DNA of 64,000 bases from Thermothielavioides terrestris NRRL 8126 (GCF_000226115.1 NC_016457.1:7998001-8062000); one strand, 5' to 3'; counted from the stretch's first letter, positions 24,053 through 36,430 are shown. Translations and numbers: made by a program. Notes: generated by a model from the sequence alone, not told the origin.

Positions 24053-26090
24053 ATGTCGGCCTCTGCACGCCTCACAAGCAGCCTCTGCCGAAGGGCCACG
24101 GCAGCCCCAGCTCCGGCACCAACAACACGGCTCCGGCTCCGGCTGCGGTCCCAAGGAGCCTGCGGCATCCGAGCTCTGTCTTTGGCCGCTCCCAGTCGGT
24201 TACGGCGGCCCGATGTGCGTCCGACAGCCAGCAGCGTGTTTCCCGCACGAACCGCCGTTCGGCGGTGCCTGTCCACAACCCCGCGCCGGCGCTACGCCGA
24301 TGTCGACGATTCATTCGATCCCGCGAGCGTCGAGCGCGAAAGCGACGAGGTTGACGTATGCATCATCGGCGGCGGCCCGGCCGGCCTCTCAGCCGCTATC
24401 CGACTAAAACAACTGGCCAACGAGGCGGGCAATGAGGACTTCCGGGTGCTGCTGCTCGAGAAGGCCGGCGAGCTCGGTGCGCATATCCTCTCGGGGGCGG
24501 TCATCCAGCCGACCGCGATCAACGAACTCATCCCAGACTGGCTTGACGAGGCGAACGAGAACCGATTCACTGGGGCGACACCCGCGGGCAAGGATACCAT
24601 GCGCTTCCTAACCAAGAGCATGTCGATCCCGGTCCCAACGCCGCCGCAGATGCACAACCACGGCAATTACATCCTCAGCCTGAACGAGTTCACGAAGTGG
24701 CTTGGCGAACGCGCCGAGGAAGTCGGCGTCGAGGTGTACCCCGGGTTCGCCGCCAGCGAGGTGCTTTTCAAGCCAGACGGGAGCGTCAAGGGGGTCGCCA
24801 CCAACGACCTGGGAATTGCGCGCAATGGGAAGCCCAAGGACACGTTCGAGCGGGGCATGGAGTTCCACGCGCGCGTGACGCTTTTCGGCGAAGGTTGCCA
24901 CGGCAGCCTGAGCAAGCAGGTGATCAAGAAGTTTGACCTGCGCCGCGAGAGCCAGCCGCAGACGTACGCGCTGGGCATCAAGGAGGTGTGGGAGGTGCAG
25001 CCGGACAAGTTCAGGAAGGGCGAGATCACGCACTCGATGGGCTACCCGCTCCCCTACGACACGTACGGCGGCGCCTGGATGTACCACTTTGGCGACAACC
25101 TCGTCAGCATCGGCCTGGTCGTCGCGCTCGACTACCCCAACCCGTGGCTGTCGCCGTACGGCGAGTTCCAGAAGCTCAAGCAGCACCCGCTGTACCGCGA
25201 CGTCCTCGAGGGCGGCAAATGCATCTCGTACGGCGCGCGCGCGCTCGTCGAAGGCGGCTTCCAGTCGCTCCCCAAGGTGGCCTTCCCCGGCGGCGCGCTG
25301 ATCGGCGACTCGGCCGGCTTCGTCAACGTGCCGAAGGTGAAGGGCACGCACAACGCCATGAAGTCGGGCATGCTCGCCGCCGAGGCGGCGTGGAACGCGC
25401 TCAAGGAGACCAACGACGGCGGCTCCGTCTTCCTGTACGAGTACGAGGACGCGCTCCGCAAGTCGGCCATCTGGAAGGAGCTCAAGGAGGTGCGCAACAT
25501 GCGGCCGTCGTTCCACACGCCGCTCGGCGTCTACGGCGGCCTGCTCTACTCGGGCCTCGAGGCGTTCGTGCTCAAGGGCCGCGCGCCCTGGACGCTGCGC
25601 CACAAGGTGCCCGACCACGCGGCCACCAAGAGGGCGGACGAGTGCCCCCGCATCGAGTACCCCAAGCCGGACGGCAAGATCACGTTCGACATCCTGACCA
25701 GCGTCTCGCGCACCGGCACCAACCACGAGGAGGACCAGCCCGTGCACCTGCAGGTCAAGGACTGGGACCGGCACACGGCCGAGACCTGGCCGGCCTTCAA
25801 GGGGCTGGAGAACCGGTTCTGCCCTGCGGGCGTGTACGAGTACGTCGAGGACGCGTCCAAGCCCGAGGGCGTGAGGTTCCAGATCAATGCGCAGAAGTGA
25901 GTTTCTAATCTTTTTTCGCATCTTTTTTTGTTCTCTTTTACTCTTTTTGTCTCCTTTTTCCATGCGACAGTGCTAACGTAACCCCCCCAGCTGCATCCAC
26001 TGCAAGACGTGCGACATCAAGGCGCCCAACCAGGACATCAACTGGCAGGTGCCCCAGGGCGGCGAGGGCCCCAAGTACTACATGACCTAG
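24053..26090 (+). CDS. CIR2: Electron transfer flavoprotein-ubiquinone oxidoreductase (ETF-QO)
   Basis: Two exons, 24053-25896 and 25991-26090, joined across a 94-nt intron, giving 647 aa. The protein passes electrons from ETF, reduced by fatty-acid and amino-acid dehydrogenases, to ubiquinone at the inner mitochondrial membrane. An Arg/Ser-rich presequence (~1-85) is followed by the FAD-binding GGGPAG (~106-111) and an ILSGAV segment. The central part contains [11 protein letters not shown], then [19 protein letters not shown], the second FAD contact. The 4Fe-4S ligands are Cys590 (in [10 protein letters not shown]), Cys616, Cys619 and Cys622 ([10 protein letters not shown]). The last three lie in exon 2, so correct splicing is required for a working cluster. 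Length and domain order are as expected. The 451-codon antisense ORF opposite is a GC-codon-bias shadow. Confidence 0.96.
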
Positions 26091-27194
26091 GCTGCAACTA
26101 TCTGCAGGCTGGTGGGGGGTCCCTTTTCTATCCCGGGTCTGTCTGTCTGTCTGTCTGTCTGTCTGTAACAAACAACGCAATTGGATAGATGGCATATCTT
26201 GAGTCAGGCCAGATGGAGGCGGTGGCGCTTTTGCTGCTCTCCTGTTTCAGGTCTTCGGCTTCCAGCGATAGACTGGTTGGCCGAGGGTCGTTCTGTCGGC
26301 GGTGTTCTTGTACATACTTGGATTGTAGAGGCACGGGCTCGAACAAAAAAAGATCGGGGTTTCAGCGGATGTGGCGGAAAGCGGGCGCAGGTTGGCATCG
26401 TGGAGCGGTTGGCATCATGTGTACGTGTACTACACAGGAGGCTGAGTCGTGGAGGCATATCTTCAACAGAAACAAGCGAGAATAAAGTAGCCTCCCCTTG
26501 CGCGAGAGGAGGCGATGTGCTGCAACCCGCCAGAAACTGCCAGGCAATGCCCAGCCAGGGGTGAAAGCTACAACAGATCGATGGCTAACGACTGGCTTTT
26601 GAAAATCCTGGAAAGGCAGCGCTTGGGGCGCAGGACCTCGGACGGGATCAGTCGATTACATGCATTGTCCATCGCAGAGCAACCTAGATGTCGAAGTTGT
26701 GGAGGAACTAAGTTGGATCCCGCTGCTTTATTCTTTTCCTTTTTTCCTTTTTTTTTATTTAAAAATTGGCTTTGAAAGATCTCCCTCCTCCTTCAAGAGC
26801 AAGCCGACGCCACATAGGCTATCGGCCGTTGAATACAGTGTGTGTGAACCAGGTGTACGAGTACCGATATACATAGTAGAGGTAGCCTACCTAGGTCGCG
26901 GCCTTCACTCACATACCGCTCAGCGCTTTGCGACCTCTCCCCCTCCCCCCCCAACGACACGGCCCCCAATGTTCCATGCCCCATGGGCAGTGGATGTTGC
27001 TGCATGCCGTCAAAACCCCCACAGTTCCGGGCATTATTCCGTGAGCGGGAGAGAACGCAAGGCCATCATCCCGAGCCGAGAGGCCGGCGAAACATATAGG
27101 TACAGTTCACACCTACTTATGCTCTCTGCGTAGGTATATAAGCTGTAACCGAGTCACCCCTGGCTTGAGCTCCAAGGTTGAGTTTCTTCGAAGA
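26091..27194. other. Intergenic region
   Basis: Contains the ETF-QO 3' UTR, a tetranucleotide microsatellite near its start and a long T/C-rich stretch at ~26728-26765. No gene recognised before the GH1 relic. Confidence 0.4.
26136..26166. repeat. (GTCT)n microsatellite
   Basis: About seven to eight perfect GTCT units lie ~45 bp after the ETF-QO stop codon, probably in its 3' UTR. Confidence 0.9.
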
Positions 27195-27693
27195 CGCCTG
27201 GCATCTTGCATAGTAGGCTCGAAAGCAACCTGGAACTTTCAGCTCGGCAGCGTCCAGGCCAACGGCTGGGCAAGCGGCGTCGCGTCGAGCGTGTCGTACC
27301 CGGCCGTGGCCCCGGGGTACGTGCGCCAGCGCTCGGCTACGTCTGGCACTCCTTCCGGCCGGCCGATGGGAATTCTGATTGCCGAGTTCGGCCTGCCCGT
27401 GTCCGCCGAGGACCGGCTCGGGCCCGACACGATGCGCCAGGACCTCGCGCGCACCGGTGTACTGCCAGGACTACCTGGCGGAGAAGCTGCGCGCGGTCTG
27501 GGATAACAGCGTCAACGTCGTCGGCGCGCTCGCCTGGAGGTTCGCGGACAACAACGAGTTCGGCTCCTATGTGGACCGGTACGACATGCAGGCTGTCAAC
27601 CGCACCGATGGGGCGCTGCGGAGGACCTACAAGCGGAGCATGTTTGATTATGTCGACTTTTTTCAAGGGCCTGTGGCAAAGGGGGAGAGGTAA
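27195..27693 (+). pseudogene. GH1 beta-glucosidase, C-terminal relic
   Basis: Only the last ~165 residues of a glycoside hydrolase family 1 enzyme are recognisable, split over three frames. Frame 1 gives TWNFQLGSVQANGWASG up to GYVRQ. Family-like sequence then shifts to another frame (LGYVWHSFRPADG), returns for MGILIAEFGLPVSAEDR (with an EFG motif where GH1 enzymes carry their nucleophile-region ITENG-type motif), and shifts again near 27460 to CQDYLAEKLRAVWDN, ALAWRFADNNEFGSY and KRSMFDYVDFF, ending at a TAA. At least three frame changes over 500 bp and no upstream catalytic half mean it cannot encode an active enzyme. Codon use remains GC-rich and there is no RIP signature, so decay was by indels and truncation. 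Orientation is towards the RTA1 gene. Confidence 0.8.
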
Positions 27694-27952
27694 ACGTAAA
27701 GCTGAGCAGCTGGGGGAGTCGGTCAGGAGGCACCTCGGCAGAGGCTTCCCAAATATGCTGGTAACGTGAACAATAATCTCCTCTATCTCAAATATCCATG
27801 ACAATGGATATCCCAAGCGGAACCAGAGACCTCGGCCTATGCACCCAACGCCGCCATGTCAGCTCCAGAACGGTACCCCAGTGAGCATGGAGAGTCTCCC
27901 AGATCTATGTGTGTTATATAGAACCTTGGTACACTAATCATCAGTCCAAGAA

Positions 27953-29060
27953 TCACTCCCTATAGCTCGACGCCGCCGTCACCGTCGCCGCCTTTTCTCC
28001 ATCACCAGGCGACCCGTGCGCCCCCGCCTTCCAGCTTGCCGCAGCCCAGGCCTCGGACCCGACCACGAGGCCCGGGTGGAAGGCAGTCAGCAGGATGCAG
28101 GCCAGGATGATCATGGTGCCCTCCAGCAGCATGAAGGTGATCTCGTCGTTGGCCAGCTTGCCGCTGAACCCGCCCGACAACTCGGCGCAGCGGAAGACGG
28201 AGCGGACGAAGATGAAGACGCCGGCGAGGGCGAGCGCGACGATGAACCAGGGCTGGAACGACCGGCGCGCGCGCAGGGCCGCAAACGCCGGGTTGTAGTG
28301 GGAGGAAGATGACGAGGTGGAGGAGGACGCCGGCCGCCGGGCGCGCAGCCAGAACTCGAAGCTCAGCAGGCCGAACAGGGCCAGCGAGAACACCTGCCAG
28401 GCCACGCCGGCGATCATGATGTTAATTCCGTCTTTGGAAAGTGTCGACCCGGCGTCGGCGCCGGCCGCCAAGCCGCCGCCGACCCCCTGCAGGAGGAGAG
28501 CGATGGTGTCGCACCCGACGAAGATGTACGTGTAGGTCTGCGGCCGGAAGCGGGCGCGGCCGGGCGCGTAGATGACGACCAGCCGGGACAGGCTCAGGTA
28601 GATCGCCGCGGAGAAGAAGGCCGGGCCGAGGGTGAGGCAGACGAGGTACCTGTTCAGCAGGTCAACATTTAGGATTCGAAGCGAGATGTAGCTGACTAGC
28701 AGCCAAAACCTGGACTCACATGATAAAGTAAGTGTTTGTAAACATATTATCCCGCATCAGGATCCTCGCGATATACCCCAGCACCTCGAGGATCAGCCCG
28801 GCCGACATGCAAATCAGAAACCCCCATGTTCTCGAGCCCATGCCAAAGCCGACCTGCAGGAGCAGCAGCGCCCCGAAGAGGGCGGCGAACAGGATGTTGC
28901 CGGCCAGCGAGGGGTAGTAGGACATGTCGCCGAGAATGTGGCCGTCGATCTCGAGGGGGCAGGTGCACGACGTGCACAGCGCCGGGTTGCGGAGGAGCGT
29001 CTGGTTGAACGTCTCGAGCGTGACGCCGCTCCAGTCGGGCGTTCCCGTTGGGCAGGCCAT
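27953..29060 (-). CDS. RTA1-family multi-pass membrane protein
   Basis: Two exons, 29060-28720 and 28649-27953, with a 70-nt GTGAGT..CAG intron; 345 aa. The N-terminus is short and extracytoplasmic (NPALCTSCTCPLEIDGHI, with a Cys cluster), followed by seven hydrophobic helices: AGNILFAALFGALLLLQVGF, GFLICMSAGLILEVLGYIA, the helix spanning the splice site, ARFRPQTYTYIFVGCDTIALL, IMIAGVAWQVFSLALFGL, PWFIVALALAGVFIFVRSVF, and LLEGTMIILACILLTAFHPG. The RSVFRCAEL and FHPG motifs are typical of RTA1/RTM1/RSB1 proteins. These include putative lipid-translocating exporters linked to resistance to toxic compounds. The real substrate cannot be read from sequence. Gene intact. Confidence 0.92.
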
Positions 29061-29943
29061 CGTGTCCGTGTTTTCCGCAGGTTTCTGTTGTTTCGCTCGG
29101 CTTCGAGAGGGATCACAACTCAGGGGTGAGGGTCGCCGATGAGGCAGGATCGTGGTTGTCGTGTGTTCCGGTGTTGCTTGCCAGCATACATCGGAGGATA
29201 GTCAGGATACAGACAGCGCGTACAATGCCTTCTTGTATAGAAAAACGGAAAAGGAGAAGAAGCAAGAAAGGCAGTGTAGTGCCAAGAATACAGTCGGTGG
29301 CAGCTCGACGGGTGGTGCCATTTCTCCCACCTCGTAACTTGGCATTCGCCGTCATGCTGCGGCGAGTCAATAGCATGCGCCGTCAACACCAACACAGCCG
29401 CCGTTCGTTTGCTAGCACTGCGCCCCGGCCCTCGGATTCACCCCCTCGTGGCAGCCGCGTCATGCAACTCAGCTCAGCTTCCGCACCAAGCACATGGCAC
29501 ACAAGTCCGAGCCCTGAGGACCGAGGCCCGGGTTCTATCCGAGACTTCCGCGACTCGGATGTTTTAACAAGCGGATGGACACACAAAAGTGCGAGAAGCG
29601 GACCCGGAGGAGCTATACCCCCGGTCAATCGGCAAGCACGGCGCCGTCGAGGCCGGCCCGATGGGCCACTACAGCTTGCAGCATCCGAGTGCGGTGGATG
29701 CAATGTTTTCGGGTCGGGAGCGGACTCAGCAAGATGCTTCGCTGTTCTCAAACAAGGGGGATATCTTCAGCCCTGCCTCAATGGACGCGTAATTATCTGC
29801 AGACATGAAGCCATGGCCCGCGCTCAGCCTCAGCTTAATCCGTAATTTAATCTGTGCTTATGGTCGGTTGGGCCGCCGCGCCGCTGCCGACTTGGTTTAG
29901 CGTGCTTGGTACGAGGTGTTGCCGTTCGCAATCTCAGTCCCCT
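29061..29943. other. RTA1 promoter and unique DNA up to the transposon block
   Basis: GC-rich, no RIP signature and no recognisable gene. The last unique bases (to ~29943) directly abut the left TIR of element A. Confidence 0.4.
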
Positions 29944-30130
29944 TTGTCGCTTCCAAACACCAGGCGAAAGTGGGTCCAGGTGCCTGCAACACACCCCAAT
30001 TTGAACAACAGTAGCCAACAGTGGGCAACAGTGGGCAACCATCGCCCTCGAATTTGAAGCTGTAGATACTGCAAAAAACGGCCCAAATGGCCATTTTCTG
30101 GTGTTTTTGCATACTTGTTGATGGTTCTGT
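29944..30130 (+). repeat. Left TIR of element A
   Basis: Matches the reverse complement of 43260-43442 over ~185 bp, including the ACACACCCCAATTTGAACAA and GGCCCAAATGGCCATTTT blocks. This copy keeps its CpA dinucleotides and contains AGTGGGCAAC twice where the right TIR has one copy. Confidence 0.85.
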
Positions 30131-30515
30131 AGCCTATTTTAGCTTAGTCAGCCAACGATCAATCGAATACTAGGCGCAATGCCTAGTAATTACCCCTGAA
30201 CCCCTGGTTCCTAGCTACCGACTTATTCTTAGGCGTTCGATATACTCTCAAGGCTTACCGCTATCTTCCGGGCTTCCTGAAGCTGTAGATAATGCCTTAT
30301 TCGAAGGCACTACGTTGGAATTCTATAGCGTTATGCCCTCTATACCTCCTAGCGTTGCCTAGCCTACCTAGCCTACCTAGCGACCTCCTGACTCTATTCT
30401 CAAGCGCCTAGGCGATCTACTGTATATAATCCTTCGAGCCTACCCTCTTTGCACCTTGGTACAGTTCTTAATAGCGCCTTCGAAGCGTAGTTGTATACCT
30501 TTATAATGTAGTAAA

Positions 30516-33500
30516 GTGCTTAAGCTATCTCGCTATAGTGCCTACCTAGCTCTTGAACCTTCTGAACCTCCCGAGCCCCCCGAGCTTGCTACTAGCGCCG
30601 CTAGTCGGATCAAGATCGTCTTGTACTATATTGCTAAGGCCCTGGCTAATACAACGTCTACCGGCAATAAGCGAATTAGGGTCGTCTTATACTATACTAC
30701 CGAAGCTGCTACCGCTAAAGCTATCGAAGCCCCTACTAATACAATGCCTACTAGCAACAAGTGGATCAAGGTCGTCTTACGCTATACCGCCGAAGCTGCT
30801 GCTACCGAAGCTACTGCTACTAAAGCTACTGCTGCCTTTGCTGCTAAAGCCTCTAATAATATAACGCCTACTGGCAATAAGCGGATTAGGGTTATCTCGT
30901 ACTATACCACTAAAACTATTGTTGCTAAAGCTACTGCTACTAAGGCTATCGCCGTTATAGAACTAATCTAATGTTACTAGGCTTGTACTATATTGAAGCT
31001 ATATAAAAGAAGTGTATCTAGTACTTGCTTATATTTACAATCGAAGCCTATATCTTACTTAGAGTACTAGATATATTTGAAATCACGTTCCGTATTTTAG
31101 AGGCGTTTAAATCGCTATTTACAACGCTTTTAACTGCCGCCCTTTAAACCGATCGAAATACTCGATTCGAAAGAAGGTTTCGATATAGTAGAGAGCTTAC
31201 AAGGCCATTTACAAAAGGAGGACATCAATATCTATATATATAATAAGCTATTATCCTTACTATTATAGCCGTTGCTATAGTTCAATATATTACGCCTATT
31301 GTACTAGCCTTCTCGATTAGTGTTAAAAATGATTCCTATTTAAAAGACCTTTATAATAAAAATAACGAAAAGTTATTCTATCAACTTTATATAAGTTGAT
31401 TATATAAGCAAACACTGCTTATATAAGTAAGATAAGATAAGATAAGCTTACTATAAGCTTAAAGGGTTAGGGTTACGATCGAACGATCTCGAACAACGAA
31501 GATCGGCACTAAGGTTCTTAGTTGCAAAGATCGAACCAATGAATAGGAATATAAAAGTGGGCCCAATGACGAATAAAAGTGGGTCTACTGTGGATCCCAA
31601 TGACGATTATAAGTGGGTCCAAGAGTGGAATAAAAGTGGGCCTGTGAAACGGGCAATAACTGGGAGAGAAGAAGTCTATATATCGAGGTTCAACCTCCTA
31701 CCTTTGACCTCTCTTCTTTTTCCTCATGCACAACACTTTTTCTATACACATAACCACTCTTATCTTATCACACCCCCACTTTTATCAATATATCCACTTT
31801 CTCCACTTTTAAAAGTGGAACTACCTATTCTCCACTTTTATAAAAGTGGAATTACTTGCTTAGTTGTTAAGTCTCTTAATGACTAGTGAACCTACTATTC
31901 AAATAACTACCTATTGCTATACTCCTCTAAGCAACGAAGCAATACTCTTCGATCCTACCTTCGATATACTAAAGGCTACCAAAATACCAACTTTGGTATT
32001 AATCTCTCTAGCCTTTCCAACAATTAGTAAATACCTTACTACCATTAGTACGATCGTAGGCCTAAACCTAAGACCGCTCCTAATCGCCTATGCTAGATGC
32101 CTTACCACTATTAGCACAATTATAGGCCTAAACTTAAGACTACTCCTAATTGCCTATACTAGATTCTATACTACTAGCTTGTATACTACGTTCCCCTTAA
32201 CATTAAAACAATAATACGTCGATAGACTAGCCTACTCTACTAAGCGCGATCATTGTTAATATTACCTATACCACTATATTCTTCCTAAATACGTTCTATT
32301 AGAGCCTTCGAATACTACTACTACTTCTATAAGAGTGAACCTACTGCTATAAAATTTAGGTAGAATACACTGAACAAGGCGATAAGGTTAACAATTTAGC
32401 TATTAGCAACAGTTTAAACGCGAAGATCGAAGATATTATATCTAGCCTATATGACAAAGTAGTTAACAACGTTTAATAAAGTAGCATTATATTAGATCTT
32501 AAGTATATAGCTGCTTCTATAAGTGTAGTTACCTATATAAGTATAAGAGCTAACCTAATGGTCTAGTCGAATTCGAAGAAGGTATGTTCTTCGTAGATAT
32601 ATCTAATATATATCAGTAGTATCGACGAACTAATAAAGGCGCTATTGAGCCAACCTACTAAGGACTATTCTATTAATATCGAATATAAATTCGAGCTTAC
32701 TAATATACTATAAGTAGTATCCCTAGTTGCTTCTACACCCTTATCTCCTATATCTATGCTTACTCGCCAACTATTCAATTGCAACGCTATAGTACTAGCT
32801 AGCACTAGTTGATCTACGTAGCCCATTGAACTAGCTACGCCTACTAGCAAAAGCCAGAGATTAGCAGCTAAGCGCAAGACATTTATAAATAAAATGTTAA
32901 AAGAGGTAGAGGATTATAATACTTAAAAGCTAAATAAAGTGTATTTCCATCTTCTAGTAGATAAATAGCATTATAACTTAGGGACAAGCTATTAGAACTA
33001 TTATAAAGATATAGATATATAGTTCCAGTTCTATTACTAGATAAATAGCGACAGTATCTACTATTCTATTACTATTTAGGAGATAGTAGAGTAGGCTACC
33101 TAGATCGAACGTTAGAAGGCTACTATTAATAGCGCCTCAACTACCCTAGTTAAGAAATAGATTAGTTCTATAAAGACTAAGGCTAATTAAAGCGTTTAAA
33201 TAGGTCCTAATAGCAAGGTTATTACTAAACAACTACTAAGTAGAGGAATCTAGTTTATCAACAACGTTAATAGCAACAACTCGAATGATCTAAATAAGAT
33301 AATAGCACCGCCTTACCTACCACTATAGTTCTATAGTATACCGCTATACTATCCTATATATCTGCTATATCCTATAGTACCCTCGAATATAGCAAAGAAC
33401 GATATACCTAAGCTAGCCTAGCTAATAGGATTCCTAGCCCCTTATTCGAATATAGGCGCTATTGGCCTAGGAAAGCCTCTATCTATTGCTAGCAATATAA

Positions 33501-33845
33501 ACCTATAAGAGATTATCCTACTACTATATTCTTCGTTGCTACTACCTAAGCTAGAAGGAAAGGAACCCTCTAATATAGTCAATGACTTTATTAAGACCTT
33601 CGCTCATTAATATAGCCTATTAGATCAGAAGGATGTGATAACAGCTCTCTACTAAGTTAGTAGGTCTTTATATATCAAGGGTAGAAGGGTTTACGATATT
33701 TGTTAGCTTCTAAATATATAGTTCTCCAATAATAGCTTCCTACAACACTTTGTCACTACGTTCTATAGCGCTATAAAAGGCTTTCTAAAGGAAGAAGCAG
33801 AGCTAGCTAGCTTTAATGGGAACCTAGCTACTTACTAGACCTAAT
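30516..33845 (+). pseudogene. ORF2 of element A, unknown function, RIP-damaged
   Basis: Homologous to the minus strand of element B (54088-56160 plus 45250-45827), which shows that it is a conserved part of the transposon. The first 151 codons remain open (no ATG visible; the frame opens at a GTG) and contain four copies of a basic-hydrophobic motif (SRIKIVLYY, KRIRVVLYY, KWIKVVLRY, KRIRVISYY at residues ~30, 53, 83 and 123) in Ala/Thr-rich spacers. The rest is riddled with TAG/TAA. The C-terminal part shared with B includes VSRSLYIKGRRVYDI and AIKGFLKEEAELASF. I recognise no domain. An accessory transposition or regulatory protein is only a guess. Confidence 0.55.
31370..31870. mobile_element. 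Young insert inside ORF2 of element A (solo LTR or MITE?)
   Basis: Unlike its surroundings, 31500-31870 keeps CA and TG dinucleotides and has no counterpart in element B. AAAAGTGGG or close variants occur four times on the left (31552-31650), and the mirror CCACTTTTA-type motif several times on the right (31770-31852). A TATA-like TCTATATATCG (~31675) is followed by a pyrimidine-rich stretch, as in LTR promoters. Short hairpins (31380-31465) and a GGGTTAGGGTTA telomere-like dimer (~31466) lie at the left. Exact ends and TSD not resolved. Confidence 0.45.
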
Positions 33846-34149
33846 ACACTATATAGGGCGCTAAACACGTTGTATAGCACATTGAATAGGCTATACAATA
33901 TATAAAGCAAGTTGTATAGCACGCTAAATACGCTATATAAACTACTAAGCAGGATAGTATATTCTTCCTATATTATTATAATTATATCGCTAATATCTAA
34001 TTGTATACCAACTTCTTTAATTACTAACTCGTCGATTAATCTACTATATAATTCCCTTCTTAACTCCTTGATCCGTTATACACCTAGGTTTAGGCTATTA
34101 GATTTAGATAAAGTAGCGCTAGGATACTAGGAAAACATTATATAAGAGG

Positions 34150-34880
34150 AGGAAAATAGCTTAACAACGGCTTTATACGTAGATAATGATAATAGCGAAC
34201 TATAACTAGGAAGATATCTATAAGATATAGTGTTCAACTAACGGTTCTAGTACTCTAGAACTCGTAGAACTACTTTAAATATAATGCTATATAATCTACT
34301 ACCTTGTTCTCCTTTTAGAATGGTATTATCGCCTTCCTAAAGTGCCTATATACCGCTAGGAGGTTATTACCAATAGTAGTATAGGCACTACGAAGGAACT
34401 TCTTAAAGTCTTTCTCTAAATAGTCCTATAGAAGCGCCTTCTAATAGTTGTAGTAGATATAAGCCTTTATATTATAGAACGTTGCTTTGATTAAGTTCAA
34501 ATCTAGCGAATATAGTAGTAAATACTATAGTAGAACGCTAGCCTCCTAATAGAGTTGTTTAACGATATAGATCCAATGCTACAATGCATTATCTATAATA
34601 AAAATGCTATAGCAGTCTAGGAATAGCTTTATCTTAGATAGAATATAGTCCTTAAGCTATACAACGAAGCCTTTCTAATTGCTATAACCTTACTAGACTA
34701 ATAGATTAAGAACACTATTAACTATAATAGCGAGGAGGATATAATAGCATTTACCTCTCTTAGCGACGTCGTCGACGATAGGAGTAACGCCTAGTAGCGC
34801 CTAGCTAGTATAATGAATACTATCTCTTCGATCTAGGCCTAATTTATCGTAGAATACGAACATTTTAGCGGTAAATATTG
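34150..34880 (-). pseudogene. DD34E transposase of element A, 3' part
   Basis: The minus strand matches the transposase of element B (from ~44280 to ~44930) codon for codon apart from RIP changes. The first catalytic Asp (GAT at 34848-34846) and second Asp (34593-34591) are kept. The Glu 35 codons later is AAA (Lys, 34488-34486). The 5' part of the same gene lies at 42462-43000, beyond the inserted LTR element. Gln codons appear as TAG/TAA throughout. Confidence 0.75.
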
Positions 34881-34885
34881 CTACC

Positions 34886-35135
34886 TGTTACAGACCAGGC
34901 TATACCCGGGCTAGGTATATAGGGGCTACGCCTAGGATCCGTAGCGGCCCTAGGGCGGACCTATAGCAAGCCCGCCTCGCGCCCGGAATAACGTTGGCCT
35001 AAACCCACTCTACGAGCCCCTGAAAACTCTATATACGAGGACCGTAGCCTATACTTCTCCTTTTCCTTTCCTTAAGGTAGTTGAATAGAACATCGTACAC
35101 TTGTCTATAGAACGCTATAAGGCTAGTACATTATA
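34886..35135 (+). repeat. 5' LTR of retrotransposon 1
   Basis: 250 bp, begins TGTTACAGACC and ends TTATA (TTACA in the partner). Differs from 42207-42456 mostly by C/T and G/A transitions and is the more mutated copy in its GC-rich middle. Confidence 0.9.
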
Positions 35136-35189
35136 GTTCAACTACCTTTATACCGATAGAGTATTCGCTACTTCTAGGCGTAGACGAGA

Positions 35190-36430
35190 TGAGTACGCCT
35201 AGTGTCTCAACGCTAGTACCGAGCGGACTAAATGCCACTATAAACTACCCTAGCATCCTATAGGCTCTAGACTTAGATTAGGTTTATAAGTACTTTCAGT
35301 ACCTATAGGAGACGATCGTTCGTTAGAACGTAACTATCGAGGAACTCTATACAGCCTAGATTGCTATAGCCTAGACTATAAACGTCGCTATAGCGGCCAA
35401 TACCCTAGTTCCAATAACCAACGTTATAGCTACGACCGTCTCTAGGATATAGCAGAAGCGCCTCCCTATAGGACAGCCCTTCGACGGTAAAAAGGAGCTC
35501 TTCGCCACCTAGAAGGCTATAATGGTATATATCCTAGTAGCGGACTAGGACTTCATTGGGGGCCCTTGTAACCAATAGGTGTTCGTCTAGGGCAACCTTA
35601 GCCGAAGGGTCTAGGCCAAGGTCGTAGCCTTCTACGAATCTAGAGGGCCTAGCTACAACTATAATCTAGGAGCGTTCTTTAAGTACTTTACAACGATCTA
35701 TATAGACCCCTATAAGCAGATTATAGCCTTGATAGAGCTAGATATACTCCGCTAAGGAGACAATGAGCTATTCTCCTTCTTTATTATTCGCTTCGAAGCG
35801 AAGTTGTCGAAGGCTAGAGGACTTAATTAAAGCGATAAGGTACAGTTTATCAAGCTATAACGATGCCTCTCCTTGAAGTTGAAGTATAATGTAGTAGGTT
35901 AGGGGGTCTTATAGAACGATTATACTATAGCTGTCGTAAAGTACTATAAGATTGCTATCGACCTAGAGGCCTTCGCTATAGAGGAGAAGCCCTAGTAATA
36001 GCAGGGCAAGTGGCCTAGGCCCAATGTAGACGTAGAGAAGGATATAGACAGAGATATATCGATAACTAAGATCAATATAGCCTATACTGCCCCCGCTTAG
36101 GGGAGAGCTAACAAAGGTCGTAGAGGAAAGCGATAGTAGAGAGGAGAAAAACGAGGTGCGAATACACTATAGGCGAAGTAGGTAAGCAACGAAGTATATA
36201 TAGCGCGTCAGTAGGCTAGGGCCTATATCCGTTGTAGGCGCTAAGGTCACTTTATAGCCGTCTATCTCTTTGCCTTAGCTAAGAGGCCGGTTCCTCAAGT
36301 TGATATCAATAAGTTGGAGGCTAAGGACTAGGCAGAGGAGGACTCCTTCTCCAAAGAGGAGGAGAGAAAAGAGTAGCCCCTATACAAAGTCTTATATAAG
36401 GGTCGAAAGGACCTAATTGCTTATAGAACG
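35190..36430 (+). pseudogene. gag relic of retrotransposon 1
   Basis: Interrupted reading frame with capsid-like segments (PFDGKKELFAT, NLGAFFKYFTTIY, LFSFFIIRFEAKLSKA) and a degraded CCHC zinc knuckle around 36230-36265, where GHFIAV is still readable. Stops are mainly TAG at former Gln/Trp codons. Confidence 0.65.

Noticed and set aside
24608..25963. 451-codon minus-strand ORF opposite ETF-QO
   Set aside because: Arg/Val/Leu-rich product typical of the antisense frame of GC3-rich genes; the plus strand is an unambiguous conserved enzyme.
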